Translations under genes and position numbers: made by a program
The notes under the pieces: generated by a model
Seen by the model: the letters and a program-made list of their open reading frames with translations, nothing else
Database searches by the model: none
Told to the model about the DNA's origin: nothing
Source: Geodermatophilus nigrescens
Lineage (GTDB): Bacteria > Actinomycetota > Actinomycetes > Mycobacteriales > Geodermatophilaceae
NCBI RefSeq assembly: GCF_900129495.1
Contig: NZ_FQVX01000002.1
Coordinates: 1,116,001-1,180,000, forward strand
Direction: 5' to 3'
Length of the DNA: 64,000 nt
Part shown: piece by piece, positions 31,485 through 40,747 of the stretch
Position numbering within the stretch: position 1 is the stretch's first letter
Layout of the letters: the number at the start of each line of letters is the position of its first letter

Positions 31485-32341
31485 CGGGCGGTCTCCTCGC
31501 CCGGGTGCACCGCGCGGTCACCGCCGCCCGCGAGGTCACCGACCACCCGGTCCTGCGCGCGCTCGCCCGGGTCGGGCTGGTCGCCTACGGCGTGGTGCAC
31601 CTGCTCATCGCCTGGCTGACCTGGCGGGTGTCCCGCGGGGCGGAGGAGGCCGACGCCGACCAGACCGGCGCGCTGCACGCGGTCGCCGGCACCCCGGGCG
31701 GCGGGGTGCTGCTCTGGGCGATCGGGCTGGGCCTGCTCGCGCTGGCGCTGTGGCAGGCCGGCGAGGTGCTGCTGTGGTGGCACGGCGTCCTCGACGGAGC
31801 GCACCGGCTCCGCGCCGCCGTCGTCTGCGCCAAGTGCCTGGCGAAGGCCGCCGTCTACGCCGTCCTCGGCGTCACGGCGCTGCTGTTCGCCGTCGGCGCG
31901 GAGTACGAGGCCGGCGCGCGGCTGCGGGAGCTCACCGGCGAGACGCTCGAGGTGCCCGGCGGCGCGGTGGCCGTGGGCGCGGCGGCGGTCGGCATCGTCG
32001 CCCTCGGCCTCTACTCGCTGTGGCGCGGGGCCACCGGCGGCTTCATGAAGGACGTCGACCTGCCCGCCGCCCCCGACCGGTTCGAGCCGGTGATCGAGGT
32101 GATCGGCCGGGTCGGGTACGCGGCCAAGGGCGTGGCGTTCGGCGTCGTCGGCGTGCTGCTGTTCCGCGCCGCGACGACGGCCGACGTCTCCACCGCCACC
32201 GGCCTCGACGGCGCGATGACGGCGATCGGCCGCACGGGCGCGGGCCCGGCGCTGCTGGCCGTCGTCGCGGCCGGCTTCGCCGCGTTCGGCGTGTACGCCC
32301 TGGCCCGCGCCCGCTACCCCGACCGCGACCCCTCACAGTGA
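31481..32341 (+). CDS. DUF1206 membrane protein 3
   Basis: 286 residues from GTG 31481, overlapping copy 2 by GTGA. Repeats begin at ARVGLVAYGVVHLLIAWLTW, VCAKCLAKAAVYAVLGVTAL and VIGRVGYAAKGVAFGVVGVL. It has a longer N-terminal cytoplasmic lead and a Cys pair (VVCAKCLAK) missing from the other two. Ends convergent with the FabG-type reductase gene, 72 bases apart. Confidence 0.93.
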   Translation: MTGGLLARVHRAVTAAREVTDHPVLRALARVGLVAYGVVHLLIAWLTWRVSRGAEEADADQTGALHAVAGTPGGGVLLWAIGLGLLALALWQAGEVLLWWHGVLDGAHRLRAAVVCAKCLAKAAVYAVLGVTALLFAVGAEYEAGARLRELTGETLEVPGGAVAVGAAAVGIVALGLYSLWRGATGGFMKDVDLPAAPDRFEPVIEVIGRVGYAAKGVAFGVVGVLLFRAATTADVSTATGLDGAMTAIGRTGAGPALLAVVAAGFAAFGVYALARARYPDRDPSQ

Positions 32342-32413
32342 CGTGCTGGGACGGCCCTCGTGCAGGGGCCCGCGCCGAGCCTGCGAGGCGTGGGGGGCAC
32401 GGGGGTCCTTCGC

Positions 32414-33175
32414 CTAGGTGCGGGGTCCGCCGGCGACGTAGACGACCTGGCCGGACACGAAGCCCGCGCCCTCGCTGACGAAGAACGAGACGGTGTGCGC
32501 GATGTCCTCGGGCGTGCCGGCGCGGGCCACCGGGATGGCGGCGGCCCGCTCGGCCACGTACTCGTCCCAGTCGCGGCCGATCCGCTCGGCGGTCGCCTTG
32601 GTCATCTCCGTCTGGATGAAGCCGGGGGCGATCGCGTTGGCGGTGACGCCGAACTTGCCGAGCTCGATCGCGAGGGTCTTGGTGAAGCCCTGCAGGCCGG
32701 CCTTGGCGGTGGCGTAGTTGGCCTGGCCGCGGTTGCCGAGCGCCGAGGTGCTCGACAGGTTGACCACGCGGCCCCACTTCGCATCCACCATGTACTTCTG
32801 GCACGCGCGCGCCATGAGGAACGAGCCGCGCAGGTGCACGTGCATGACCAGGTCCCAGTCGGCGTCGGTCATCTTGAACAGCATGTTGTCGCGGGTGACG
32901 CCCGCGTTGTTGACCAGGACGACGGGCGGGCCGAGCTCGGCGGCGATCCGGTCGACGGCGGCCTGCACCTGCTCGGCGTCGCCGACGTCGGCCCCCACCC
33001 CCAGCGCCCGCCCGCCGGCGGCCTCGACGGCCTGCACGGTGTCGGCCGTGGAGGCCTCGTCGAGGTCGAGGACGGCGACGGCGAACCCGTCGGCGGCCAG
33101 GCGCAGCGCGGTGGCCGCGCCGATGCCGCGGGCGGCGCCGGTGACGATCGCGACGCGGGCGGGGGACTCGCTCAT
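32414..33175 (-). CDS. fabG: 3-oxoacyl reductase, FabG-type SDR
   Basis: 253 residues from ATG 33175. Cofactor loop VTGAARGIGAA (TGxxxGIG), NNAG at NNAGVTRDNML, catalytic Ser in VNLSSTSALG, and YATAK (Tyr/Lys). LDLDEAS after strand 2 has Asp where NAD(H)-type enzymes have it. The C-terminus GFVSGQVVYVAGG is standard for FabG/3-hydroxyacyl-CoA reductases. It lies downstream of the thiolase gene on the same strand, so the pair may carry out condensation and reduction of acyl-CoAs, or the reverse in degradation. A hairpin separates the two genes. Confidence 0.9.
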   Translation of the reverse strand: MSESPARVAIVTGAARGIGAATALRLAADGFAVAVLDLDEASTADTVQAVEAAGGRALGVGADVGDAEQVQAAVDRIAAELGPPVVLVNNAGVTRDNMLFKMTDADWDLVMHVHLRGSFLMARACQKYMVDAKWGRVVNLSSTSALGNRGQANYATAKAGLQGFTKTLAIELGKFGVTANAIAPGFIQTEMTKATAERIGRDWDEYVAERAAAIPVARAGTPEDIAHTVSFFVSEGAGFVSGQVVYVAGGPRT

Positions 33176-33196
33176 GGGGAGGCTCTCCTCGGGGTC

Positions 33197-33230
33197 GGGG
33201 GCTGCCGGCCGATCATGCCGGGCAGCCCCC
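33197..33230 (-). terminator. Hairpin between thiolase and FabG-type genes
   Basis: Arms 33197-33206 (GGGGGCTGCC) and 33221-33230 pair perfectly over ten bases, with a 14-base loop. It may end or dampen transcription after the thiolase gene. Confidence 0.5.
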
Positions 33231-33282
33231 GGACACGCCGGGCGAGGGTGTCACATGTCGGAGGAGTGTTACAGCCGGCGGC

Positions 33283-34494
<1,212 letters not shown>

Positions 34495-34587
34495 GGCGTC
34501 CTCCTCGGCTCCGGCGGGCACGGTCCCGCACCGACGCCGAGTGTGCTCCCCGCCGCAGGGAGCCGCGCAGCCAGGTCGCAGCCGGGT

Positions 34588-34956
34588 TCAGGCGGCGCCG
34601 GCGGTGCCCGGGTGGACGGTCTCGCAGCCCAGCAGGTCCCACAGGCCGGTGACCTGCAGCGCCCGGGTGACCGCGCGGGTGGCGACCAGGACGCGCATCG
34701 GGACGCCGGCCTGGTCGGCGGTGCGGTGGGCGACGGCGAGGGCGGACAGGCCGGCGGAGTCGAGGAAGGTGACCGCCTCGAGGTCCACGGTCACCCGGCG
34801 CGGGCGGTCGGCGAAGGCGCCGTCGAGCGCCCGGCGCAGGGCCGGGGCGGTGGAGCAGTCCACCTCGCCGGCGCAGACGATGCGCACGGCGCCGTCCACC
34901 GGGATGGCGTCGACGGCGAGGAGTTCGCTGGTGGGCCCAGGGGAGACAGTGGTCAC
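34588..34956 (-). CDS. STAS domain anti-sigma factor antagonist
   Basis: 122 residues from GTG 34956 with GAGAGG upstream. The domain has strands AVRIVCAGEVDCSTAPAL and RRVTVDLEAVTFLDSAGLSAL; the Ser in LDSAGL is the usual phosphorylation site. The protein would bind an anti-sigma kinase when unphosphorylated, freeing a sigma factor. The RsbP-like phosphatase 14 kb away could act on such proteins (inference); no anti-sigma kinase gene is adjacent. Diverges from the small membrane protein gene. Confidence 0.88.
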   Translation of the reverse strand: MTTVSPGPTSELLAVDAIPVDGAVRIVCAGEVDCSTAPALRRALDGAFADRPRRVTVDLEAVTFLDSAGLSALAVAHRTADQAGVPMRVLVATRAVTRALQVTGLWDLLGCETVHPGTAGAA

Positions 34957-35181
34957 GGTGCGCCTCTCGGTCGAGGGCGAACCCGTGCGGAGGACAGCGG
35001 CTGGGGAGCCGTACCAAAGCGCGGAGTCCGGGAAGGACGAGCACGGCTGATGTTGAACCGCACCTCGGACGGTAGGCCCGGGGCAGGTGGGACGCAAGGG
35101 TCCCGCCGGTGTGTCCACCGCGCGACACCGGCCGTCCACCTGCGGCGGGACGACGGCGACCGCCTCCTCCGCGGGGGCGGG

Positions 35182-35187
35182 GATACT
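35182..35187 (+). promoter_or_regulatory. -10 element, probably leaderless start
   Basis: GATACT ends seven bases before the GTG at 35195, and there is no ribosome site. This is the layout of leaderless actinobacterial mRNAs. No clear -35 is seen. Confidence 0.4.
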
Positions 35188-35194
35188 GGTCGCC

Positions 35195-35503
35195 GTGAAC
35201 GGTCGGTTGGCCCTGGCGGGCGTGGTCTGGGCAGCGGTCTCGGTCGCCGCGTTCGTCGCCATCGGCAACGTGATCGTGGCCGCCGGCCTGGTCGTCTTCG
35301 GGCTCGTGCTCCTCGTCGTGCTGGCGATGGCCAGCGACTGGGACAGCCACCCCGACTTCGAGGAGCGCGAGCTGTACCGCTCCCGCCGGCGCAAGGACAA
35401 GTGGGACCGCAACGCCGACGTCCGCGCCCGCGACCGGCAGCGCTGGGAGGCCCACCAGGCCCGCCAGGCGGAGAAGGCCGCGCGCCGGCCCCGGCAGGAC
35501 TGA
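35195..35503 (+). CDS. Small membrane protein with charged C-terminal helix
   Basis: 102 residues from GTG 35195. Two membrane helices (LALAGVVWAAVSVAAFVAIG and IVAAGLVVFGLVLLVVLAM) are followed by an acidic then strongly basic helix (FEERELYRSRRRKDKW ... RQRWEAHQARQAEKAARR), which probably sits in the cytoplasm and may form a coiled coil or touch nucleic acid or lipid. No family recognised. Confidence 0.75.
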   Translation: MNGRLALAGVVWAAVSVAAFVAIGNVIVAAGLVVFGLVLLVVLAMASDWDSHPDFEERELYRSRRRKDKWDRNADVRARDRQRWEAHQARQAEKAARRPRQD

Positions 35504-35553
35504 CCGCGACCGGGCACGGGACGCCCGGAGGACAGCGGGGCCCGGTAAATCCG

Positions 35554-35583
35554 TGGACGGCGTCCGCGGGGTGGTCCTACGGT
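35554..35583 (+). promoter_or_regulatory. Promoter of a leaderless minigene
   Basis: -35 TGGACG (35554-35559), 18-base spacer, -10 TACGGT (35578-35583). The ATG of the three-codon frame is eight bases after the -10, so transcription should start at the ATG. Confidence 0.45.
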
Positions 35584-35590
35584 CGTCGTC

Positions 35591-35602
35591 ATGCGCCTCT
35601 GA
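35591..35602 (+). CDS. Possible three-codon leader peptide (Met-Arg-Leu-stop)
   Basis: ATGCGCCTCTGA sits directly behind a good leaderless promoter and 149 bases before the next GTG. Too short to be a protein; it could work as a minimal leader whose translation affects the downstream transcript. Confidence 0.25.
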   Translation: MRL

Positions 35603-35751
35603 GTCCTCCCGCGACCGAGTCCTGCCGCGTCCTCGCTGACGCCCGCGGGTCGAGCCCCGACTCCCCGCTCCCCTCCCGCCCGTCCCCCGGGCGCGCCCCT
35701 GCCTGGCTGCCGGCTGCCCGCGGCCGGTCCGACCTCCACCCGGAGGCCCCC

Positions 35752-36120
35752 GTGTCACGTCCCCTGCGTCCCCTCTCCCCCGCGGCCGCCGCCGCCCGCG
35801 CCGCGCTGCCCGCCGACGACGGGGCGGCGTTCGACCGGCTCGCGTCGGCCGTGCTCGCCTCACCGTCGGCCGCGCTGGGCGCCGTCCTGCGCTCGGTGCT
35901 CCCCGGCACGGCCGGCATCCGCTGGCTGCGCACGGCGGGCCTGCCGCCGACCACCCGGGCGTCCGCGCTCACGGCCGGCCAGTGGCAGTCCCTCCACGAG
36001 TGCTGGCGGGCCACCGCGCCGGCCCCCTCCGCCGGCGGCCCCGCCGGCCGGCGGGTCGGGGGGCGGACCTCCGCGCACGGGCACGCGCCCGGCGCGATGG
36101 CCGCCCCGCGCTGGCACTGA
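35752..36120 (+). CDS. Hypothetical protein, 122 residues
   Basis: GTG 35752 follows GGAGG at five bases. The first two thirds look folded: AAFDRLASAVLASPSAALGA, VLPGTAGIRWLRTAGLP and SALTAGQWQSLHECW; the last third is Pro/Gly/Arg-rich and disordered. No signal or membrane segment. Not recognised. A leaderless three-codon frame and promoter lie about 150 bases upstream. The reading frame is open far upstream, but codon pattern and the ribosome site favour this start. Convergent with the ATPase gene. Confidence 0.6.
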   Translation: MSRPLRPLSPAAAAARAALPADDGAAFDRLASAVLASPSAALGAVLRSVLPGTAGIRWLRTAGLPPTTRASALTAGQWQSLHECWRATAPAPSAGGPAGRRVGGRTSAHGHAPGAMAAPRWH

Positions 36121-36136
36121 TCCGTCCCCGGCCCGG

Positions 36137-39100
36137 TCAGCCGACCCCGTCCTCCGCGGCGAGGTCGGCCGACCGGCCGGGCTCGGCGAACGCCTCGGCC
36201 AGCGCCTGCCGCAGCGGCCACGCCCCGTGCCGCCAGGCCAGCGCCCGGCCGAGCGCGGCGGGCGTGCCGTCCACGGCGTCGGGGCCCCCGTCGCTCCCGG
36301 GCCACCAGGGCACCGGCCGCCCGCCCGCGAGCAGGGGGCCGTGCACCTCCACCTCCCCCGCCAGCCCCGGCAGCCCGAGCCGCGCCGCGGCGAGATCCGC
36401 GCCGGGCAGGTCCGCCCACGCGTGCCGGCTCTCCGGCGCGCTCTCCACCGCCGCCCGCACCCGCTCGCTCAGCAGCGGCAGGTCCAGCAGGTCGGCCACC
36501 GCGCCCGGCGCGCCGCCGGCGGGCACGAGCGGCCCGTCGGCCAGCGGCTGCAACCACGGCGCGTCGAGGACGGCGACCGGCTCGCGCCCGGGGTCGGCGA
36601 CCCGGTCCGGCGCCACCCGGACGCGCTCCGGGGGCTCGACGTCGAGGCCGTCCAGCGCCGCCGCGAGCCGCGCGTGCACGTCGCGCAGCACCGCCGCCGG
36701 CACCGTGCGCGCCGGGTCGCCGAGCCGCTCGAGCAGGTCGAGGGCGGCGTCGGGGTCGGCGAGCACGTCGTCGACGGTGGCCGGCGGCCGCAGCCGCGCG
36801 AGCACCTCCGGCGCGGCCTGCGCCGGTTCGTACAGCCCCTGCAGCTGTGTGCTCGAGGGGTGGCGGAGCCGGCCCGGCCGCTGCCCGTCGAGTACCGGGT
36901 GCGTGGCCAGCCACCAGCGGAGGTGGCAGGGCACGGTGACGGTGTCGAGCACGACGTCGGCCCACGCCTCGTCGGGCAGCGCGGCGAGCAGCGGCAGCGC
37001 CCCGGCCCAGTCGGCGACCAGGTCGAGGTCGCGGACGGTGGTCAGCGGCGGCCACGACGGCGGTGTCCCGGGCGGCAGCCGGTCGAGGACGGCGTCGGCC
37101 CACTCCCCCGCCCCGTCGACGTCGAGGTCGTCGGGGTCCTCGGCGCGCACCAGCGCGAAGGTCGACAGCACGCCCGCGGCCTGCAGCGCGGCGGGGTCGT
37201 GCGCGGCGGCGAAGTCCGGGTCGAGCGTGCCGAGCGCCCCGTCGCCGAGCACCGCGGCCAGCGGCGCCCCGGGCAGCAGCAGCTCGCCGGCCGGGGCCCA
37301 GGTGCCGTCGTCGTCGGGCAGGGCCAGCTCGGCGAGCCACGGCAGCTCGCCCGGTGCCGTGCCGGCCGCGGCGACCAGCGCCAGCACCGCGTCGGCGAGG
37401 TCGGCGGGGTCGCCGTCGTCGAAGCCCTCGTCGACGGCGTCGACCGACTCCTCGACGGCGGCGCGCACCGCCGGGTCGGCGAGCACCGCGGCGGCGGTGG
37501 CGGGGCGGGCGCCGAGCCGTTCGAGCAGCCGGCGCGCGGCGGGCGGGGCGACGGCGTCGGGGTGCGCGATGCGCAGCGACAGCGGCCCGAGCCGGCCGAC
37601 CGGGAGGTCGTCGCCGGCGAGCAGCACGCCGGCGGGGCCGGGCGCGGTGCGGCCGTCGGCCAGCGGCACCGGCAGCGCGCCGAGCTCCTCGCGGTCGGCG
37701 GTCTCGAACGCGGCGTAGAGCCGCGCCCACCACGACGGCGGCCGCGCGATGCCGGTGACCGCCTCGACGACGGCGGCCGGTCCCACCCGGCGGACGCCGA
37801 GCGCGGCCAGGGCCGGGGCGGCGTCGCGGCGGGCCCAGCCGGGCGGGAGCAGCCCGGGCACCACGCCGGTGAGGGCGCCGACGCGGTCGCCGGCGTCGTC
37901 GTCGAGGACGGCGGCGCGGCCGGGCGGCCGGCGGGTGCCGGCGTCGGTGTGGCTGTCGGCGTCGGCGACGGGGAGCCAGGCGGTCGCGCGCAGCCGGTCG
38001 AGGACGGCCGAGCCGAGGTCCGCGTCGAGCTCGGCGGCGGCCAGCCCGACGCGGGGCACGAGCGCGAGCACGGCCGGGTCGGGCGGGAGGGCGGTCACCA
38101 GGTCGGCGTAGGCCGCGGCGGCGGCGTCGACGAGGGCGGCGGTGACCGGCCCGGATGTCACGTGCCGCCGGTCGGGACCGAGCGGGAACGGGGCGAGGAG
38201 CCGGGCCGGCAGCGACAGCGGCTCGTCGCTCGGGGTCGGCGCGTGCACGACCGGGCGTCCGGGCGGCGGCACCGGGCGGCCGTCGTCGTCGAGCGGCACG
38301 GCCCAGGTGACGGTGAAGGCGCGCCGGGTGCGCTCCTCCACGGGCCGGTCGGCGAGCAGCGCCGCGGGCAGCTCGCCGCTGCGCTCGGCCAGCCGCCAGA
38401 CGGTGGTGCGGTCGCCGTCGCGGACGCGCGCCAGCGGCGGGGTGCGGGTGCAGGCGAGCGTGCGCACGGCGCCGTCGACGACGACCTCGACCTCCCGCAG
38501 GCCCGGCAGGGCGAGCAGCAGCTCGGCCTCCAGGTCCTGCAGCGCGGCGCGGACCGCCGCCCGGGCGCCGGCGCGCAGCGGGAGCACGACCTCGGTGGCG
38601 AAGCCCTCCGGCGGCGCGCCCTCGGCCGGCCAGGCCAGCCGCAGCACCGGCACGGCGCCCTCCCGGCGGGCCAGCTCCCCGGCGAGCGCCGGGACGGCGG
38701 CCACCTCGGCCCGGGTGCGCCCGGCGCTGAACCGCACGCCGCCGGAGAGTGAGTGCACGGCCGGTTCGTCACTGACGGCGAGCACCGCGGCGAAGCCGAC
38801 CCCGAACCGGCCGACCGTGGCCTCCTGGTCCCGCTTCGCCGACGCGCGCAGGCTCGCCAGCCCGGCCACGCCGTCGGCGTCCAGCGGTGCCCCGGTGTTG
38901 GCGGCGTGCAGCACCTCTCCCCCGCCGCCGACGGCCGCGAGCTCCAGCCGCAGCCGGCCCGGGACGCCCGCGCGGACGGCGGCGTCGGCGGCGTTCTGCG
39001 CGAGCTCGACGAGCAGCCGGTCGCGGTAGCCGCCGCGGACGAGGTCCTCCTCGGCGTTGGCGTCCTCGCGGAACCGCGCCGGGGAGTCGCCCCACGCGGC

Positions 39101-39145
39101 GAGCACGCGGCGGCGCAGCGCGGCGGTGTCGAAGGGGTCGGACAC
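36137..39145 (-). CDS. Hsp90/sacsin-like GHKL ATPase, 1002 residues
   Basis: GTG 39145. The N-terminal ~170 residues carry the GHKL nucleotide site: LLVELAQNAADAAVRAG (Asn/Asp box), HAANTGAPLDADGV (Asp/Gly box) and TVGRFGVGFAAVLAVSD (second Gly box). This matches the sacsin/Hsp90-type ATPase domain. The remaining ~800 residues have no motif I recognise: Leu/Ala/Asp/Pro-rich with several repeated helical hairpins and a few Trp-rich segments (LPWLAELALPDDDGTW). Such proteins are found at conserved places in many actinobacteria, which argues for a housekeeping role, possibly chaperone-like. Not next to defence genes. Confidence 0.85.
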   Translation of the reverse strand: MSDPFDTAALRRRVLAAWGDSPARFREDANAEEDLVRGGYRDRLLVELAQNAADAAVRAGVPGRLRLELAAVGGGGEVLHAANTGAPLDADGVAGLASLRASAKRDQEATVGRFGVGFAAVLAVSDEPAVHSLSGGVRFSAGRTRAEVAAVPALAGELARREGAVPVLRLAWPAEGAPPEGFATEVVLPLRAGARAAVRAALQDLEAELLLALPGLREVEVVVDGAVRTLACTRTPPLARVRDGDRTTVWRLAERSGELPAALLADRPVEERTRRAFTVTWAVPLDDDGRPVPPPGRPVVHAPTPSDEPLSLPARLLAPFPLGPDRRHVTSGPVTAALVDAAAAAYADLVTALPPDPAVLALVPRVGLAAAELDADLGSAVLDRLRATAWLPVADADSHTDAGTRRPPGRAAVLDDDAGDRVGALTGVVPGLLPPGWARRDAAPALAALGVRRVGPAAVVEAVTGIARPPSWWARLYAAFETADREELGALPVPLADGRTAPGPAGVLLAGDDLPVGRLGPLSLRIAHPDAVAPPAARRLLERLGARPATAAAVLADPAVRAAVEESVDAVDEGFDDGDPADLADAVLALVAAAGTAPGELPWLAELALPDDDGTWAPAGELLLPGAPLAAVLGDGALGTLDPDFAAAHDPAALQAAGVLSTFALVRAEDPDDLDVDGAGEWADAVLDRLPPGTPPSWPPLTTVRDLDLVADWAGALPLLAALPDEAWADVVLDTVTVPCHLRWWLATHPVLDGQRPGRLRHPSSTQLQGLYEPAQAAPEVLARLRPPATVDDVLADPDAALDLLERLGDPARTVPAAVLRDVHARLAAALDGLDVEPPERVRVAPDRVADPGREPVAVLDAPWLQPLADGPLVPAGGAPGAVADLLDLPLLSERVRAAVESAPESRHAWADLPGADLAAARLGLPGLAGEVEVHGPLLAGGRPVPWWPGSDGGPDAVDGTPAALGRALAWRHGAWPLRQALAEAFAEPGRSADLAAEDGVG

Positions 39146-39181
39146 GGTCCGAGCATGGGTCCCGGACCGGACCTACGCGCC

Positions 39182-39204
39182 GGTAACTTGCGGGGTAACC
39201 TGCG
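39182..39204 (+). promoter_or_regulatory. Direct repeat overlapping a leaderless -10 of the aldehyde dehydrogenase gene
   Basis: GGTAACTTGCG (39182-39192) and GGTAACCTGCG (39194-39204) differ in one base and are 12 bases apart. TAACCT (39196-39201) in the second copy ends seven bases before the ATG at 39209, fitting a leaderless -10. A protein on the repeat would block it. Confidence 0.45.
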
Positions 39205-39208
39205 CCAC

Positions 39209-40747
39209 ATGTCGCTCGCCGAGCAGTTGGACACGGTCACCGACGCCGCCGCCGGCACGGTCGACCGGCACGCCACCACCGAGACCTTCGAGTCGACGAA
39301 CCCGGCCTCCGGCGCGGTCGTCGGCGTCTTTCCGGTCCACGACGCCGACGCCGTCCGGGAGACCGTGGAGCGCGCCCGCGCGGCCGCGCAGCGGTGGGCG
39401 GAACTCGGCTTCGACGGCCGGCGCGAGCGGCTGGCCGCCTACCGCGGCTACCTGGCCCGGCGCATGCACGAGCTCGCCGACCTGGTGCACCGGGAGAACG
39501 GCAAGCCGCACGCCGACGCGATACTCGAGATCACCCTGGCGATCGACCACCTGGCCTGGGCCGGGGCGCACGCGCGGAAGACCCTCGGCCCGCGCCGGGT
39601 GCGCGCCGGGATGCTCGCGGCCAACCACGCCGCGTACCTGGAGTACCAGCCGCTCGGCGTCGTCGGCGTGATCGGCCCGTGGAACTACCCGGTGTTCACG
39701 CCGATGGGCTCGATCGCCTACGCGCTGGCCGCCGGCAACGCCGTCGTCTTCAAGCCGTCGGAGCACACCCCCGCCGTCGGCGCGTGGCTGGCCGCCGCGT
39801 GGCGCGCCGCCGTCCCCGACGTCGCCGACGCCCTCCAGGTGGTCACCGGGTACGGCGAGACCGGCGCGGCGCTGTGCCGGGCCGGGGTCGGCAAACTCGC
39901 CTTCACCGGCTCCGCGCCCACCGGCCGGAAGGTGATGGCCGCCTGCGCCGAGACGCTCACGCCGGTGCTCATGGAGCTCGGCGGCAAGGACGCGATGATC
40001 GTCGACGACGACGCCGACGTGGCCGCCGCCGCCGACGCCGCCGTCTGGGGTGCGATGAGCAACGCCGGGCAGACCTGCATCGGCATCGAGCGGGTGTACG
40101 TCTCCTCCCCCGTCTACGACCGGTTCGTCGCCGAGGTGACCGAGCGCGTGCAGGGGCTGCGCCCGGGGTCCGACGACGAGGCCGCGTACGGGCCGATGAC
40201 GATGGCCTCGCAGGCCGACGTCGTCCGCCGGCACCTCGACGACGCGACGTCCTCGGGCGGGCGGGCGGTGCTCGGCGGGACGCTGGACGGCGGGTTCGTG
40301 GCGCCGACCGTGCTGCTCGACGTGCCCGAGTCCTCGGCGGCCGTGCGGGAGGAGACCTTCGGCCCGACGCTGACGATCACCCGGGTGCGCGACGCCGAGG
40401 AGGCGCTGGAGCGCACGAACGCGACGTCGTACGGGCTGGCCGGGGCGGTGTTCTCCCGGTCGCGGGCGCGCGCGATGGACCTCGCCCGCCGGATGCGCAG
40501 CGGCATGACCAGCGTGAACTCGGTGCTCACCTTCGCCTCGGTGCCGGCGCTGCCCTTCGGCGGCGTGGGCGAGAGCGGGTTCGGCCGGATCCACGGCGAG
40601 GACGGGCTCAAGGAGTTCACCCGGGCCAAGGCGATCACCCGCCAGCGCTACGCCCTGCCGGTGAACCTGATGTCGTTCACCCGCCCGCCGGCCGCGGCCG
40701 ACGCGCTGGCGCGGGTCATGGGCGTGGTGCACGGGCGGCACCGGTGA
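39209..40747 (+). CDS. Aldehyde dehydrogenase (NAD(P)+)
   Basis: 512 residues from ATG 39209. Marks: GVVGVIGPWNYPVFTPMGS (substrate/cofactor strand), VFKPSEHTP, FTGSAPTGRKVM, catalytic Glu in LMELGGKDAM, catalytic Cys in NAGQTCIGIERV and PFGGVGESGFGR. It most resembles broad-range or succinate-semialdehyde-type enzymes. The C-terminus extends past the family end with a hydrophobic helical piece (RYALPVNLMSFTRPP). It overlaps the GMC oxidoreductase gene by GTGA, so the pair should turn an alcohol into an aldehyde and then an acid. Confidence 0.92.
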   Translation: MSLAEQLDTVTDAAAGTVDRHATTETFESTNPASGAVVGVFPVHDADAVRETVERARAAAQRWAELGFDGRRERLAAYRGYLARRMHELADLVHRENGKPHADAILEITLAIDHLAWAGAHARKTLGPRRVRAGMLAANHAAYLEYQPLGVVGVIGPWNYPVFTPMGSIAYALAAGNAVVFKPSEHTPAVGAWLAAAWRAAVPDVADALQVVTGYGETGAALCRAGVGKLAFTGSAPTGRKVMAACAETLTPVLMELGGKDAMIVDDDADVAAAADAAVWGAMSNAGQTCIGIERVYVSSPVYDRFVAEVTERVQGLRPGSDDEAAYGPMTMASQADVVRRHLDDATSSGGRAVLGGTLDGGFVAPTVLLDVPESSAAVREETFGPTLTITRVRDAEEALERTNATSYGLAGAVFSRSRARAMDLARRMRSGMTSVNSVLTFASVPALPFGGVGESGFGRIHGEDGLKEFTRAKAITRQRYALPVNLMSFTRPPAAADALARVMGVVHGRHR

